This document shows, piece by piece, positions 45,224-54,167 of a stretch of DNA of 64,000 nt (the first letter of the stretch is position 1; every line of letters starts with the position of its first letter). The translations under genes and the position numbers were made by a program. The stretch is from assembly GCF_004005995.1 (NCBI RefSeq), contig NZ_CP034767.1, positions 3,822,501 to 3,886,500 of the forward strand, read 5' to 3'. Source of the stretch: Devosia sp. 1566 (GTDB taxonomy: Bacteria; Pseudomonadota; Alphaproteobacteria; Rhizobiales; Devosiaceae). The notes beneath the pieces were generated by a model. That model had not been told where the DNA came from. It ran no database searches and saw only the letters and a program-made list of their open reading frames with translations.

Positions 45224-45895
45224 ATGAGCAACCCCGCGCCGGACCTGATCGATCAGGTGCTGTCCATTATTCCGGGCTCCCACCTCGATGCCCTGCGGCG
45301 GCACCGCGAAGTGGCCCGGGACAATGTCCAGCAGGCCTATCTTGCCCTGTTCGAGCCGGCCGATGCCAGCCAGGTATCGCTGCTTGAGCGCTTCGCCGTC
45401 GCCAGCTTTGTGTCGGGCCTGCAAGGCCAGCCGGTGCTGGCCGACCACTATGCCCATAAGCTCACCCAGCTCGATGGCGGCCCCGCCATCGCCGCGGCAA
45501 TCAATAACGAGGTCGAGCGCGGCGCGACGACGGGGCCCTACGGCATCTACCCGGCCGGGCCCCTGTCCGGCGAAAACAAGGTGGGGCTCCATTTCGCCGT
45601 CTCGCCTGAGGTCCGCCGCCTGCTTGGTGAACGGCTCGCCGCGGCACTCGACCATGCCCATCTTCTGGTGTTCCGCCCTCGGGATGCCAGCAAGGAAGCG
45701 CTGCAGGTCCTCCTCGCCGCCGGCTGGAGCACGGCTGGGATCGTGACCCTGTCCCAGCTGGTTTCCTATCTCGCCTTCCAGCTGCGCCTCGTCGAAGGGC
45801 TTTCGGCGCTGGCCGGTGCCGCGGCAATCGAGCCGGCCAACGACACCACCATCACCAGTTTCACCGCGGCCGTTGCGGCCGGCTCCAACCCTTGA
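45224..45895 (+). CDS. CMD domain protein without cysteines (Avi_7170-like)
   Basis: The 223-residue protein resembles the carboxymuconolactone decarboxylase/AhpD fold: LIDQVLSIIPGSHLDALRRHREVARDNVQQAYLALF, LLERFAVASFVSGLQGQP, and a second half with TAGIVTLSQLVSYLAFQLRLVEGL. It contains no cysteine at all, so it cannot do AhpD-type thiol peroxidase chemistry. It may act as a lyase, a binding protein or a partner of the next gene product. GAGGAGAA lies before the ATG. I believe its family was defined on Avi_7170. Confidence 0.82.
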   Translation: MSNPAPDLIDQVLSIIPGSHLDALRRHREVARDNVQQAYLALFEPADASQVSLLERFAVASFVSGLQGQPVLADHYAHKLTQLDGGPAIAAAINNEVERGATTGPYGIYPAGPLSGENKVGLHFAVSPEVRRLLGERLAAALDHAHLLVFRPRDASKEALQVLLAAGWSTAGIVTLSQLVSYLAFQLRLVEGLSALAGAAAIEPANDTTITSFTAAVAAGSNP

Positions 45896-45902
45896 GGCTG
45901 CC

Positions 45903-46514
45903 ATGAGCCAGATCACCGAACCCAGTACCCAACCTGCCGCCGTCAACGCCTTCACCCAGGACGAGCTAGGCTGGTCCCCATGGCTCGAGCCGCTCGATGA
46001 GGCCGCCCTCACCGAGCGCCATTGGACGGGCCTTGTCGATGCCTCGCGCGCCAAGTCCTCCTACTTCATGCTGCTCGCCCATGATCCTGACGTGCTGGGC
46101 GCCCGCACCAAGGCCGACAAGGACATCTTTTATAATCCCAATGGCGGCTTGCCGCGGGCGGAACGGGAATTGTCCGCCACGGCAACCTCCCGCCATAATG
46201 GCTGCATCTTTTGCGCGTCCGTCCATTCCCGCTTCGCCTCTACCCATTCCAAGCGCCGGGACGACGTGCAGCGCCTGCTTGATGGCGGCACCGGCACCGA
46301 TCTCGGCGAGCGCTGGAACGCGGTAACGGCGGCAGCCGTGGCCCTGACCGATACACCCACCGCTTTTGGCGATGGCGAGATTGCGCGGCTACGCGCAGCG
46401 GGGCTCGACGACTTCGAGATCACCGACGTGATTTCCACCGCCGCCTTTTTCAACTGGGCGAACCGTTTGATGCTCTCGCTGGGCGAACCCGTTCCAGCCG
46501 CGAAGGCTGCGTGA
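45903..46514 (+). CDS. AhpD-like alkylhydroperoxidase domain protein (Avi_7169-like)
   Basis: The 203-residue protein shows an AhpD-type core: ASRAKSSYFMLLAHDPDVLGARTKADKDIFYNP, the redox motif GCIFCASVHSRFA (C-x-x-C-x-x-x-H) and a late EITDVISTAAFFNWANRLMLSLG. The cysteine pair could reduce peroxides or carry out a related thiol step. It follows the cysteine-less CMD protein by seven bases and overlaps the flavin reductase by one base (TGATG). I believe its family is that of Avi_7169. Confidence 0.85.
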   Translation: MSQITEPSTQPAAVNAFTQDELGWSPWLEPLDEAALTERHWTGLVDASRAKSSYFMLLAHDPDVLGARTKADKDIFYNPNGGLPRAERELSATATSRHNGCIFCASVHSRFASTHSKRRDDVQRLLDGGTGTDLGERWNAVTAAAVALTDTPTAFGDGEIARLRAAGLDDFEITDVISTAAFFNWANRLMLSLGEPVPAAKAA

Positions 46515-47023
46515 TGTTGGATCGTCTCGAAGTCAGCGCCGGCACGGTTGAAGAGGATTTCCGGCTGGCCATGCGGCAGTTGGCGGCGGGCATCAGCATC
46601 GTGACCGCCGGCACCGACAAAGAACGGGGTGGCTTCACGGCCACCTCGGTGATTTCGCTTTCCGTGGATCCGCCGCGCCTTCTCGTTTCGGTCGACAGCC
46701 GCTCCAACACCTGGCCACTGCTGCAAAGCAACAAGGGCTTCTCGGTCAATCTGCTGGCCCATGATCAAAGGCATTTGGCCGAGGTTTTTGCGGGCCGCAC
46801 CCAGGCTCACGGCAGCGACCGCTTTGCCGGTGCAGCCTGGCGTCAATACCCCGGCGCAGGCTTTGCCCTTGAAGGCGCAATCGCCTCGGTGCATTGCGTT
46901 CTCGAGGAAGCCATCGAACGCCATGGCCATGTGCTGGTCATTGGCCGCGTGCTCGCCAGCACCACCGCTCCTGCACCCGCGCTGGTCCATTGGGATCGTT
47001 CCTTCCACAAGCTCGGCAGCTAA
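46514..47023 (+). CDS. Flavin reductase family protein
   Basis: The 169-residue protein has the FMN-binding split barrel of the flavin reductase family: FRLAMRQLAAGISIVTAG, GGFTATSVISLSVDPPRLLVSVD, GFSVNLLAHDQRHLAEVFAG and AIERHGHVLVIGRVLA. It reduces FMN with NAD(P)H and releases it to a monooxygenase. Being last in the operon of the luciferase-like enzyme, it is its natural partner. I start at the ATG at 46514, which overlaps the previous stop by one base; a GTG lies three bases before. Confidence 0.9.
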   Translation: MLDRLEVSAGTVEEDFRLAMRQLAAGISIVTAGTDKERGGFTATSVISLSVDPPRLLVSVDSRSNTWPLLQSNKGFSVNLLAHDQRHLAEVFAGRTQAHGSDRFAGAAWRQYPGAGFALEGAIASVHCVLEEAIERHGHVLVIGRVLASTTAPAPALVHWDRSFHKLGS

Positions 47024-47049
47024 GGGCGGCAACCCCGGCGGGGTCGCCC
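47024..47049. terminator. Hairpin between convergent flavin reductase and AI-2E genes
   Basis: GGGCG (47024-47028) pairs with CGCCC (47045-47049), and inside it ACCCC (47032-47036) pairs with GGGGT (47040-47044). It starts at the base after the flavin reductase stop. No T-run follows. Confidence 0.45.
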
Positions 47050-47062
47050 ATGTCGCCACCGC

Positions 47063-48142
47063 TCAAACCGTCTCGGCTGTGTCCTCGCTGCTCTCGCTCA
47101 GCCGATCATCGGTGAACTGCGACCACACCGCCATAAACAGCGCCGCAACCAGCGGCCCCAGCACAAAGCCGTTTGCCCCGAACAAGGACAAACCCCCGAT
47201 CGTGGAAATCAGCACCACATAGTCGGGCAGCCTGGTTTCGCGGCCCACAAGCACGGGCCGCAGGAAGTTGTCGATCATGCTGATCACCAGCGCACCAACA
47301 AGAACGAGGATGATCGCCTTGGTGATCTCGCCGGTCAGGCCGAGATAAACAGCAAACGGCGCCCAAACCAGAAAGGCGCCAACCGCCGGCAGCAGCGACA
47401 GCACCGCCATCACCACGCCCCAAAGCAGCGGCGCTTCGATGCCAAGCAACCAGAACGTAACCCCACCAATCCCACCTTGGGCAAGGGCGATCAGCACATT
47501 GCCCCGCACCGTCGCCTTGACCACCGAAACGAACTTGGCGGCAATGTCGTCGGTCCGGGTGCGGTCAAGGGGAACTGAGTTGCGGATCATCAGCACCAGG
47601 GACCGGCCATCCCGGAACAAAAAGAACAACAGGTAAAGCATGATCGCGAGGCCAATAACGAACTGTAGCGTGCCTTGCCCGATGCCAAGGGCGCCGCTGG
47701 CAATGGTTTGGCCGGTGTTGGAAAGGGCTGAAAGCACGCCGTCCTGGATCTCGCGCAGATTGCCCAGATTCATGTCGGCCAGGGCCTTGTTGGCAAAATC
47801 CGGTAAAACCGCCTGTACCTGGGCCAGCGCATCGGCGAGGCTAAAATCGCTTTCTTGGAGCCGCCGGATCAAGGACGAGACTTCAATCGAGAAGGACGCA
47901 ATGACCAGGCTGGCGGGGATCAAAACCACGCATATACAGGCTAGCACGCTGACCACGGCCGCAAGGCTGCGCCGGCCACCAAACCAAACGGTCAAGCGCC
48001 GCTGCAGCGGATTAAACAGAATGGCGAGGATCACCGCCCACAAAATGGCGCTGTAATAAGGCAGGAGCAGCCAAACAAAGGCTGCAGTGATCGCGACCAC
48101 CAATGCCACGAAGCTGATGTTTTGAATGCCTTGTCTCGACAT
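47063..48142 (-). CDS. AI-2E family transporter (PerM-like permease)
   Basis: This 359-residue membrane protein has about eight hydrophobic segments. The family pattern includes FVWLLLPYYSAILWAVILAILFNPLQRRL, a long periplasmic or cytoplasmic helical region (residues about 85-140), LIALAQGGIGGVTFWLLGIEAPLLWGVVMAVLSLLPAVGAFLVWAP, and DNFLRPVLVGRETRLPDYVVLISTIGGLSLFGANGFVLGPL. Members export small molecules or ions; the name comes from a single autoinducer-2 study and need not apply. I use the ATG at 48142; an in-frame start at 48184 would add 14 residues. Confidence 0.9.
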   Translation of the reverse strand: MSRQGIQNISFVALVVAITAAFVWLLLPYYSAILWAVILAILFNPLQRRLTVWFGGRRSLAAVVSVLACICVVLIPASLVIASFSIEVSSLIRRLQESDFSLADALAQVQAVLPDFANKALADMNLGNLREIQDGVLSALSNTGQTIASGALGIGQGTLQFVIGLAIMLYLLFFLFRDGRSLVLMIRNSVPLDRTRTDDIAAKFVSVVKATVRGNVLIALAQGGIGGVTFWLLGIEAPLLWGVVMAVLSLLPAVGAFLVWAPFAVYLGLTGEITKAIILVLVGALVISMIDNFLRPVLVGRETRLPDYVVLISTIGGLSLFGANGFVLGPLVAALFMAVWSQFTDDRLSESSEDTAETV

Positions 48143-48328
48143 CGATGGAGCCCTTTTCGGTTCGCCTTCCGCAGCTGCTGCCAAGAGCGTGCGTACTGAA
48201 CCCGCGAAGCGCCAGCTTCGATCCCCAGCAGTTGAGGTCCTTCACCGCGACCTGGGCGCGGGCCGAGCTCGCGCGCCCTCATTGTGGCTGCAATGGACGC
48301 ACACCGCCGTTCCGGGTAGCCTCAGCCC

Positions 48329-48907
48329 ATGATCTCGCAACCCGACCTTTTCGGCTCGCCTGGGCCGGTGCTCCCTGAGGGCTTCCGCTATTTTCCTGAC
48401 GCCATCCCGCCTGCCATGCAGGAGGACGTCCTCGGGCAGGTGCGGCAACTGCCGTTCCAGGCCTTTGACTTCCATGGCTTTGAAGGCAAGCGCCGGGTGG
48501 TTTCCTTTGGCTGGCGCTATGATTTTTCGACCGAACGGCTGGCGCGGACTGACCCTATTCCCCCTTTCCTTTTGCCGCTGCGCGATCAGGCGGCGGCCTT
48601 TGCCGGCATCGAGCCGGACCGGCTGCAACAGGTTCTCGTCACCGAATATGGGCCGGGCGCACCCATCGGCTGGCACAAGGACAAGGCCGTCTTTGGATCC
48701 ATCGTGGGGGTATCGTTGCTGTCGGCCTGCACCTTCAGGCTCCGGCGCAAGGCGGGCGCCAAATGGGAGCGCGTCTCGATCACCGCCGAACCCGGCTCGG
48801 CCTATCTGCTCTCGGGCGCGGCCCGGACCGAATGGGAGCACTCCATTCCACCCGTGGAGCAAACCCGGTTTTCCCTCACCTTCCGCGAGCTGCGCAACCA
48901 GCCCTAG
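48329..48907 (+). CDS. AlkB-like 2-oxoglutarate/Fe(II) dioxygenase
   Basis: The 192-residue dioxygenase has the AlkB fold: GFRYFPDAIPPAMQEDVLGQV, the first iron ligands in GWHKDKAVFG (H-x-D), the distal histidine in WEHSIPP, and the 2-oxoglutarate arginines in RFSLTFR. AlkB proteins remove methyl lesions from DNA or RNA. It is shorter than E. coli AlkB and closer to the many alphaproteobacterial paralogues, whose target may be RNA or protein. A terminator hairpin follows. Confidence 0.9.
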   Translation: MISQPDLFGSPGPVLPEGFRYFPDAIPPAMQEDVLGQVRQLPFQAFDFHGFEGKRRVVSFGWRYDFSTERLARTDPIPPFLLPLRDQAAAFAGIEPDRLQQVLVTEYGPGAPIGWHKDKAVFGSIVGVSLLSACTFRLRRKAGAKWERVSITAEPGSAYLLSGAARTEWEHSIPPVEQTRFSLTFRELRNQP

Positions 48908-48925
48908 CAGCCCATCGCAACAACA

Positions 48926-48950
48926 AAGGGGCAGGTCTTGCCTGCCCCTT
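48926..48950. terminator. Bidirectional terminator
   Basis: AAGGGGCAGG (48926-48935) pairs exactly with CCTGCCCCTT (48941-48950) around TCTTG. The right flank reads CCTGTCTTATT. It lies between the convergent AlkB-like and RND genes. Confidence 0.7.
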
Positions 48951-48956
48951 CCTGTC

Positions 48957-51900
48957 TTATTCGGCCGCAACAGCCGGCGCGCTGGCCGCCGCTGGCGCAA
49001 TGGGCTCATCAACCCCGATGCGCTTGGGCTTGGCCCGCACCAGTTTCATGATGAACACGAACAGCACCGGCACAAACAGCACTGCCAGCAGCGTGGCAGC
49101 GATCATGCCGCCCAGCACCGTCGTGCCGATGGCGTTTTGGCTCGAGGAGCTGGCGCCCGTGGCGATCGCCAGCGGCACCACGCCAAGGGTAAAGGCCAGC
49201 GAGGTCATGATGATCGGGCGGAACCGCAGATGGGCCGCCTCGATCGTGGCCTCCAGCAACGGCTTGCCATCGGCCCAGCTATCCTTGGCGAACTCGATGA
49301 TCAGGATCGCGTTCTTGGCGGAAAGGCCGATAATGGTGATGAGGCCCACGGTGAAATACACGTCGCTCGCCATGCCGCGCAGCATCACGGCAAGCACCGA
49401 CCCGATCACCCCCAGCGGCACCACCAGCATCACCGACAGCGGGATCGACCAGCTCTCATAGAGTGCGGCCAGCAGCAGGAACACAAAGGCCACGGTCAGG
49501 GCCATGAGGAACATGCTTTGCGAGCCCGACTGGATTTCCTGGAGGGTCTGGCCCGTCCATTCAAAACCAAAGCCGGCCGGCAACTGGGCGGCAAGCCGCT
49601 CCATCTCGGCAATGGCATCGCCCGAGGTAAAGCCCGGGGCCGCCGAGCCCGCGATGCGCACCGCCGGATAGCCATTATAGCCCACGATCTGCGCCGGCCC
49701 CAGTCGCCAATCGGCCTTGGCAAAGGTCGACAGCGGCACCATGCCCCCGTTGGAATTGCGCACGGTGAGGTTGAGCAGATCGCTCACATCCATGCGCTGC
49801 CCGGCATCGGCCTGCACCGTCACGCGCTGCATGCGCCCCGCATTGGGGAAGTCGTTCACATAGGCCGACCCCAGATTGGTGGAGATGGTCGAGCTGATAT
49901 CGGCAAAGCTGACGCCAAAGGTATTGGCCTTTTCACGATCCACGATCAAATTGATCTGCGCCGTATTGGGCATGCCCTCGACGCGCAATCCCCGCAGCAC
50001 CGGGCTTTGCGACGCCAGCCCCATCAACTGCTGACCGGCGGCGGCAAGCGCCGCCTGTCCCTGCGATCCACGATCCTGCAAGCGGAAGGTGAACCCGTTT
50101 GAGGTCCCGAGCCCGGCAATGGGCGGGGGCGACAGAGCAAACGAGATGGAGTCGCGCAGGCCGAACAACTGGCCGTTGACCCGATTGGCGATGGCGTCGG
50201 CGGAGTTGTTTTCGTCGCGCTCCTTCCAATCTTTGAGCGTGATGAAAGCCAGGCCCGCATTGTCGCCGGCGCCCGAGAAGCTGAAGCCGTTGATGGCGAT
50301 AATGTCTTCCACCGCGTCTTCGGCGAGGAAAATGCCTTCCACCTGCTTGGTGATCTCGGCCATGCGGTTGTTGCTGGCCCCTGGAGGCGCCTGCATGTCC
50401 GCGATCAAAAAGCCCTGGTCTTCACTGGGCAAAAACGAGGTGGGCAATTGCATATAGGCCCAGCCCAGCCCGACAATCAGCGCCAGGTAGATCACCATGA
50501 ACCGGCCGGTGCGCCGCACCATCCAACCCACGCCCTTGGAATAACCGCCCGTGGCGCGATTAAAGGTGCGGTTGAACCAGCCAAACGGCCCGCGCTTTTC
50601 GTGGTGGCCCGGCTTGATCGGCTTGAGCAGCGTCGCGCACAGCGCCGGGGTCAGCGACAAGGCCAGAATGCCCGAAAAGACGATCGAGATCACCATGGTC
50701 AGGCTGAACTGCTGGTAGATCACGCCCACCGCGCCTGACGTAAACGCCAGCGGCACGAACACGGCCGACAGCACCAGCGTGATGCCGATAATGGCACCCG
50801 AGATCTGCTTCATCGCCTTGCGCGTGGCCTGGAGGGGCGGCAGCCCTTCCTCGGCCATGATGCGCTCGACATTTTCCACCACCACGATGGCGTCGTCGAC
50901 GAGAATGCCGATGGCGAGCACCATGGCAAACATGGTCAGCACATTGATGGAAAAGCCCGCCGCCAGCATCACCGCGCAGGTGCCCGCCAGCGCCACCGGC
51001 ACCACCAGGGTAGGAATCAGCGTGTAGCGGAAGCTTTGCAGGAAAATGAACATCACCACAAAGACCAGCGCCATGGCCTCGATCAGGGTGTGGATCACCT
51101 TCTCGATCGAGACTTCCACAAAGGGCGCGGTGTTGTAGGGAATGCGGTATTCGACCCCGGGCGGGAAGAACTGGGCGAGCTCCTCCATCTTGTGTTCCAC
51201 CGCTTCGGCGGTCGCCATGGCATTGCCGCTGGGGGCCAACTGCACGGCAAAGGCCGCCGCCTGCTGGCCGTTGATACGGGTGGAAAAGCCATAGCTCTCC
51301 GCCCCGATCTCGATCCGCGCCACATCGCGCAGCCGCACCGAGGAGCCATCAGGATTGGCGCGCAACACGATCGAGCCAAAAGCCTCGGGCGTCGACAATT
51401 GCCCGCTCACCAGGACGCTGGCGGAAATCTGCTGCGTCAGCGGATTGGGCTGCGCCCCGATCCGGCCGGCGGCCACCTGGGCGTTCTGGCTGGCAATCGC
51501 CGCGGTCACATCGGCCGAGGTCAGGTTCAACCCCAGCATCTTGTCGGGGTCGAGCCAAACGCGCATGGCGCGCTGCGAGGCAAACACCTGCGCCCGGCCA
51601 ACGCCTTCGATGCGGGCGATTTCGCTGGTCACATTGCGGCTGAGATAATCGCCCAGCCCCACGGCATCCATCTTGCCGTCGGTGGACACGAGCGCCACCA
51701 TCATCAAAAAGCCCGAACTGGCTTCCTGCACCTGCACGCCCAGCCGGGTCACGATCTGGGGCAGCCGGGATTCCACCCGCCGCACCGCGTTCTGCACGTC
51801 AATCGACGCGTTGGCCAGCTCGGTGCCGGTCTCGAAAGTGGCATTGATCGTGATCATGCCCGACGCATCGGACGTCGATTCAAAATAGATCAGCCCCTCG

Positions 51901-52115
51901 ACGCCGTTGAGCTCGTCCTCGAGCGGGCGCGTTACGCTCTGGTAGATTTCCTCGGGCGAAGCGCCGGGATAGGTGGCGTAAACCGAGACTTGGGGCGGCG
52001 CCACATTGGGATATTGCGCCACTGGCAGATTGGGGATGGCGAGCACGCCGGCCACCACGATGAAAATCGCGACGACCCAGGCGAAAACCGGCCGCTCAAT
52101 AAAAAACCCAGCCAT
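48957..52115 (-). CDS. RND multidrug efflux transporter (AcrB/HAE1 type)
   Basis: This 1052-residue inner-membrane proton antiporter starts MAGFFIERPVFAWVVAIFI. It has twelve membrane segments and two large periplasmic loops. Proton-relay residues are present in GILVDDAIVVVENVER (D-D) and in GLITIIGLSAKNAILIIEFAK (lysine). The length and sequence fit the AcrB/MexB group. It lies eight bases after its adaptor gene and would work with a TolC-type outer-membrane channel; none is in this operon. The C-terminal tail ends in an alanine-rich run. Confidence 0.95.
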   Translation of the reverse strand: MAGFFIERPVFAWVVAIFIVVAGVLAIPNLPVAQYPNVAPPQVSVYATYPGASPEEIYQSVTRPLEDELNGVEGLIYFESTSDASGMITINATFETGTELANASIDVQNAVRRVESRLPQIVTRLGVQVQEASSGFLMMVALVSTDGKMDAVGLGDYLSRNVTSEIARIEGVGRAQVFASQRAMRVWLDPDKMLGLNLTSADVTAAIASQNAQVAAGRIGAQPNPLTQQISASVLVSGQLSTPEAFGSIVLRANPDGSSVRLRDVARIEIGAESYGFSTRINGQQAAAFAVQLAPSGNAMATAEAVEHKMEELAQFFPPGVEYRIPYNTAPFVEVSIEKVIHTLIEAMALVFVVMFIFLQSFRYTLIPTLVVPVALAGTCAVMLAAGFSINVLTMFAMVLAIGILVDDAIVVVENVERIMAEEGLPPLQATRKAMKQISGAIIGITLVLSAVFVPLAFTSGAVGVIYQQFSLTMVISIVFSGILALSLTPALCATLLKPIKPGHHEKRGPFGWFNRTFNRATGGYSKGVGWMVRRTGRFMVIYLALIVGLGWAYMQLPTSFLPSEDQGFLIADMQAPPGASNNRMAEITKQVEGIFLAEDAVEDIIAINGFSFSGAGDNAGLAFITLKDWKERDENNSADAIANRVNGQLFGLRDSISFALSPPPIAGLGTSNGFTFRLQDRGSQGQAALAAAGQQLMGLASQSPVLRGLRVEGMPNTAQINLIVDREKANTFGVSFADISSTISTNLGSAYVNDFPNAGRMQRVTVQADAGQRMDVSDLLNLTVRNSNGGMVPLSTFAKADWRLGPAQIVGYNGYPAVRIAGSAAPGFTSGDAIAEMERLAAQLPAGFGFEWTGQTLQEIQSGSQSMFLMALTVAFVFLLLAALYESWSIPLSVMLVVPLGVIGSVLAVMLRGMASDVYFTVGLITIIGLSAKNAILIIEFAKDSWADGKPLLEATIEAAHLRFRPIIMTSLAFTLGVVPLAIATGASSSSQNAIGTTVLGGMIAATLLAVLFVPVLFVFIMKLVRAKPKRIGVDEPIAPAAASAPAVAAE

Positions 52116-52123
52116 ATCAGTCC

Positions 52124-53305
52124 TCAGTTCGCCTTGGCGGCGTCAGCCACCGGCGCTTGCCATTCTTGCGGATTGACCGTCGCGCCCGGCCCGATCTTCT
52201 GGAAACCCTCCACTACGACCTTGTCGCCGACCTCAAGACCCTGCGCGATGAGGTAGCGGTTGCCCAGCGAGCGGCCGACCTGCACCACCCGCAGTTGCGC
52301 AACATTGTCTTCGCCCACCACGTAAACCTGCGAATTGCCACCGGCATCGCGCAGCAGCGATTGCTGCGGCACGGTGATCGCGTCCTGGTCAAAGGCCTGC
52401 TCGATCAGCACCCGCACATAAAGCCCCGGCAGCAGGTCGCCATCGGGATTGGGAATTTCGGCCCGCATCGTGACCTGGCCGGTGCTGGCATCGACAGCCG
52501 CTTCCTGGAACAGCAGCTTGCCCTCATGGGGATATTGGCTGCCATCATCGAGCTTGAGCGTGACCCTGGCTGCGTCCTCGCCGGCGCTGACCAGCGTGCC
52601 ATCTTCCAGCGCGCGGCGCAGGGCGATGAGTTCGCCCGAGGACTGGGTGAAATCGGCATAAACCGGGTCGAACTGCTGAATGGTCGCGAGGCTCTCGGGG
52701 CTGTTCGCCGTGACCAGCGCCCCTTCGGTGATCAAGGCCCGCCCGATGCGCCCGCTGATCGGCGCCCGCACTTCGGTATATTCCAGGTTGAGGCGCGCCC
52801 CCGCCAGATTGGCTTCGGCCGCCGCCACATTGGCATTGGCCTGCGCCAGGGCAGCCGTTGCGCTTTCCAGCACCTGCTGGCTGGCCACATTTCGCTCGCG
52901 CAGCGTATTTTGCCGCTCGGCCTGCTGGCTCGCCTGCAACTGCCCCGCCTTGGCGCTGGCCAGGTTGGCCTCGGCACTCGCGACCTGCACCGCAAAGCTG
53001 GCCGGATCGATGCGGTACAGCACATCGCCCCGCTCCACCTGGCTGCCCTGCTCGAACACCCGCTCCACCACGATGCCCGACACCCGCGGCCGCACCTCGG
53101 CGATCCGGGTGGGCACGATGCGGCCCGGCAACTCGTTGACCAGCGCCACCCGCTCGGGCTTGACCGTCAAAACGCTCACCCCGGCCGGCGGCATCGCCGG
53201 TGGAGCCGCCGCTTCAGATTGTCCATCAGCATCGCTGCAAGCGGCAAGAACGGCTACCAGCCCGATGGCCAAGGCGGCCCCGGATACGCGTTTCACAAAG
53301 TTCAC
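52124..53305 (-). CDS. RND efflux periplasmic adaptor (AcrA/MexA type lipoprotein)
   Basis: The 393-residue membrane-fusion protein has a lipoprotein signal (LVAVLAACSDA, cysteine at about 23). The lipoyl half-motif ELPGRIVPTRIAEVRPRVSGIV comes next, then a helical hairpin around residues 110-170 (ASAEANLASAKAGQLQASQQ). The second lipoyl half is VRAPISGRIGRALITEGALV, followed by the beta-barrel and membrane-proximal domains. It links the RND pump to an outer-membrane channel. It is 40 bases downstream of the TetR gene and 8 bases upstream of the pump gene. Confidence 0.95.
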   Translation of the reverse strand: MNFVKRVSGAALAIGLVAVLAACSDADGQSEAAAPPAMPPAGVSVLTVKPERVALVNELPGRIVPTRIAEVRPRVSGIVVERVFEQGSQVERGDVLYRIDPASFAVQVASAEANLASAKAGQLQASQQAERQNTLRERNVASQQVLESATAALAQANANVAAAEANLAGARLNLEYTEVRAPISGRIGRALITEGALVTANSPESLATIQQFDPVYADFTQSSGELIALRRALEDGTLVSAGEDAARVTLKLDDGSQYPHEGKLLFQEAAVDASTGQVTMRAEIPNPDGDLLPGLYVRVLIEQAFDQDAITVPQQSLLRDAGGNSQVYVVGEDNVAQLRVVQVGRSLGNRYLIAQGLEVGDKVVVEGFQKIGPGATVNPQEWQAPVADAAKAN

Positions 53306-53345
53306 GGGAGTTGTAGTCCTGGTTGGTCAGAAGATGGTGGTGGGT

Positions 53346-53909
53346 TCAGTGGGGGTCGAGATCGTCCAGCTGCGCCAGCTTGCCGATCTCGGCGAGCAGC
53401 TCCTGCCGCTCGCCATCGGGCCAGCTATGGGTGCCAAACCATTCGAGCGAGCGCATGCCCTCAAGCGCGAGGAATGCCAGCCGCGCGCCCGCCGTGGCGC
53501 CGGGGGCTGAAACCGCCTGGATCTCGCGTTCATAGTGTTCGCTGATGACCTTGGTGAGCTCCAGATCATTGGTCAGCGAGGCGCAAAGATTGCGCGCCAC
53601 GGCTCGCTGTTCTTGCGGCAGGGCGGCCATTGTCAGTTCCACATGGGCGGCAATGCGCCCTGAGGCGCCCTGGACCGGCTGATCCAGTTCGGCTTGGTCG
53701 AGCATGCGCTGCCATTCGTTGAAACGGCGTTTGACAATGAGGCGGATCAGGTCCTGCTTGCTGCCGCAATCGCGCACGACGCTGCCCTTGCTGATCCCCG
53801 CCTCCACCGCGACGTCCTCAAGGGTGAAATTGGCCGCGCCATTCTGGGCGATGACGCGCTCGGCCGCGTCGAGGATGGTGTTTTCCTCGATAGTCCTGTG
53901 GCGCGCCAT
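53346..53909 (-). CDS. TetR-family repressor of the RND operon
   Basis: The 187-residue regulator has the TetR_N domain (ILDAAERVIAQNGAANFTLEDVAVEAGISKGSVVRDCGSKQDLIRLI). In the recognition helix tail the common YYHF reads VVRDCG, an unusual variant with a cysteine next to the DNA. The C-terminal domain (MLDQAELDQPV...EHYEREIQAVSA) resembles TetR_C_37-type efflux repressors. It is the first gene of the operon with the adaptor and pump and probably controls its own promoter. The ATG at 53909 is preferred over a TTG six bases before. Confidence 0.9.
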   Translation of the reverse strand: MARHRTIEENTILDAAERVIAQNGAANFTLEDVAVEAGISKGSVVRDCGSKQDLIRLIVKRRFNEWQRMLDQAELDQPVQGASGRIAAHVELTMAALPQEQRAVARNLCASLTNDLELTKVISEHYEREIQAVSAPGATAGARLAFLALEGMRSLEWFGTHSWPDGERQELLAEIGKLAQLDDLDPH

Positions 53910-53928
53910 GACCAACCCCGATTAATTC

Positions 53929-53966
53929 CTGAACAGTCAGCTATTATTGCTGGCGGACCCTGTCAA
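53929..53966 (-). promoter_or_regulatory. Promoter and putative operator of the TetR-RND operon
   Basis: On the minus strand TTGACA (53961-53966) is a perfect -35 element. About 14-16 bases later follows an AT-rich TAATAGCT. CTGACTGTTCAG (53929-53940), a partly symmetrical 12-mer, comes directly after and could be the repressor site, covering the start of transcription. Confidence 0.5.
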
Positions 53967-54167
53967 GCGTAGCGCCGCGCGGTTGGTTACCGCCGGCAAA
54001 GCAGCGCCACACCACCCCGCTACGCCACCCAGCTCGCACCCGCATTCGCTCCGGCGCTTGATATCCGTCAGCCGCGCCGCTCGCCCTATTGCTAGAAACG
54101 AACTGCAATTGGCGTGGTCCGGCCGCTTCCGGCCGTCTTCACCGCGAGCGGAACACGGGAGCTTGGG

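Noticed and set aside
51036..52256. 406-codon plus-strand frame
   Set aside because: It is the shadow of the RND pump gene in another frame. The real gene shows every family motif.
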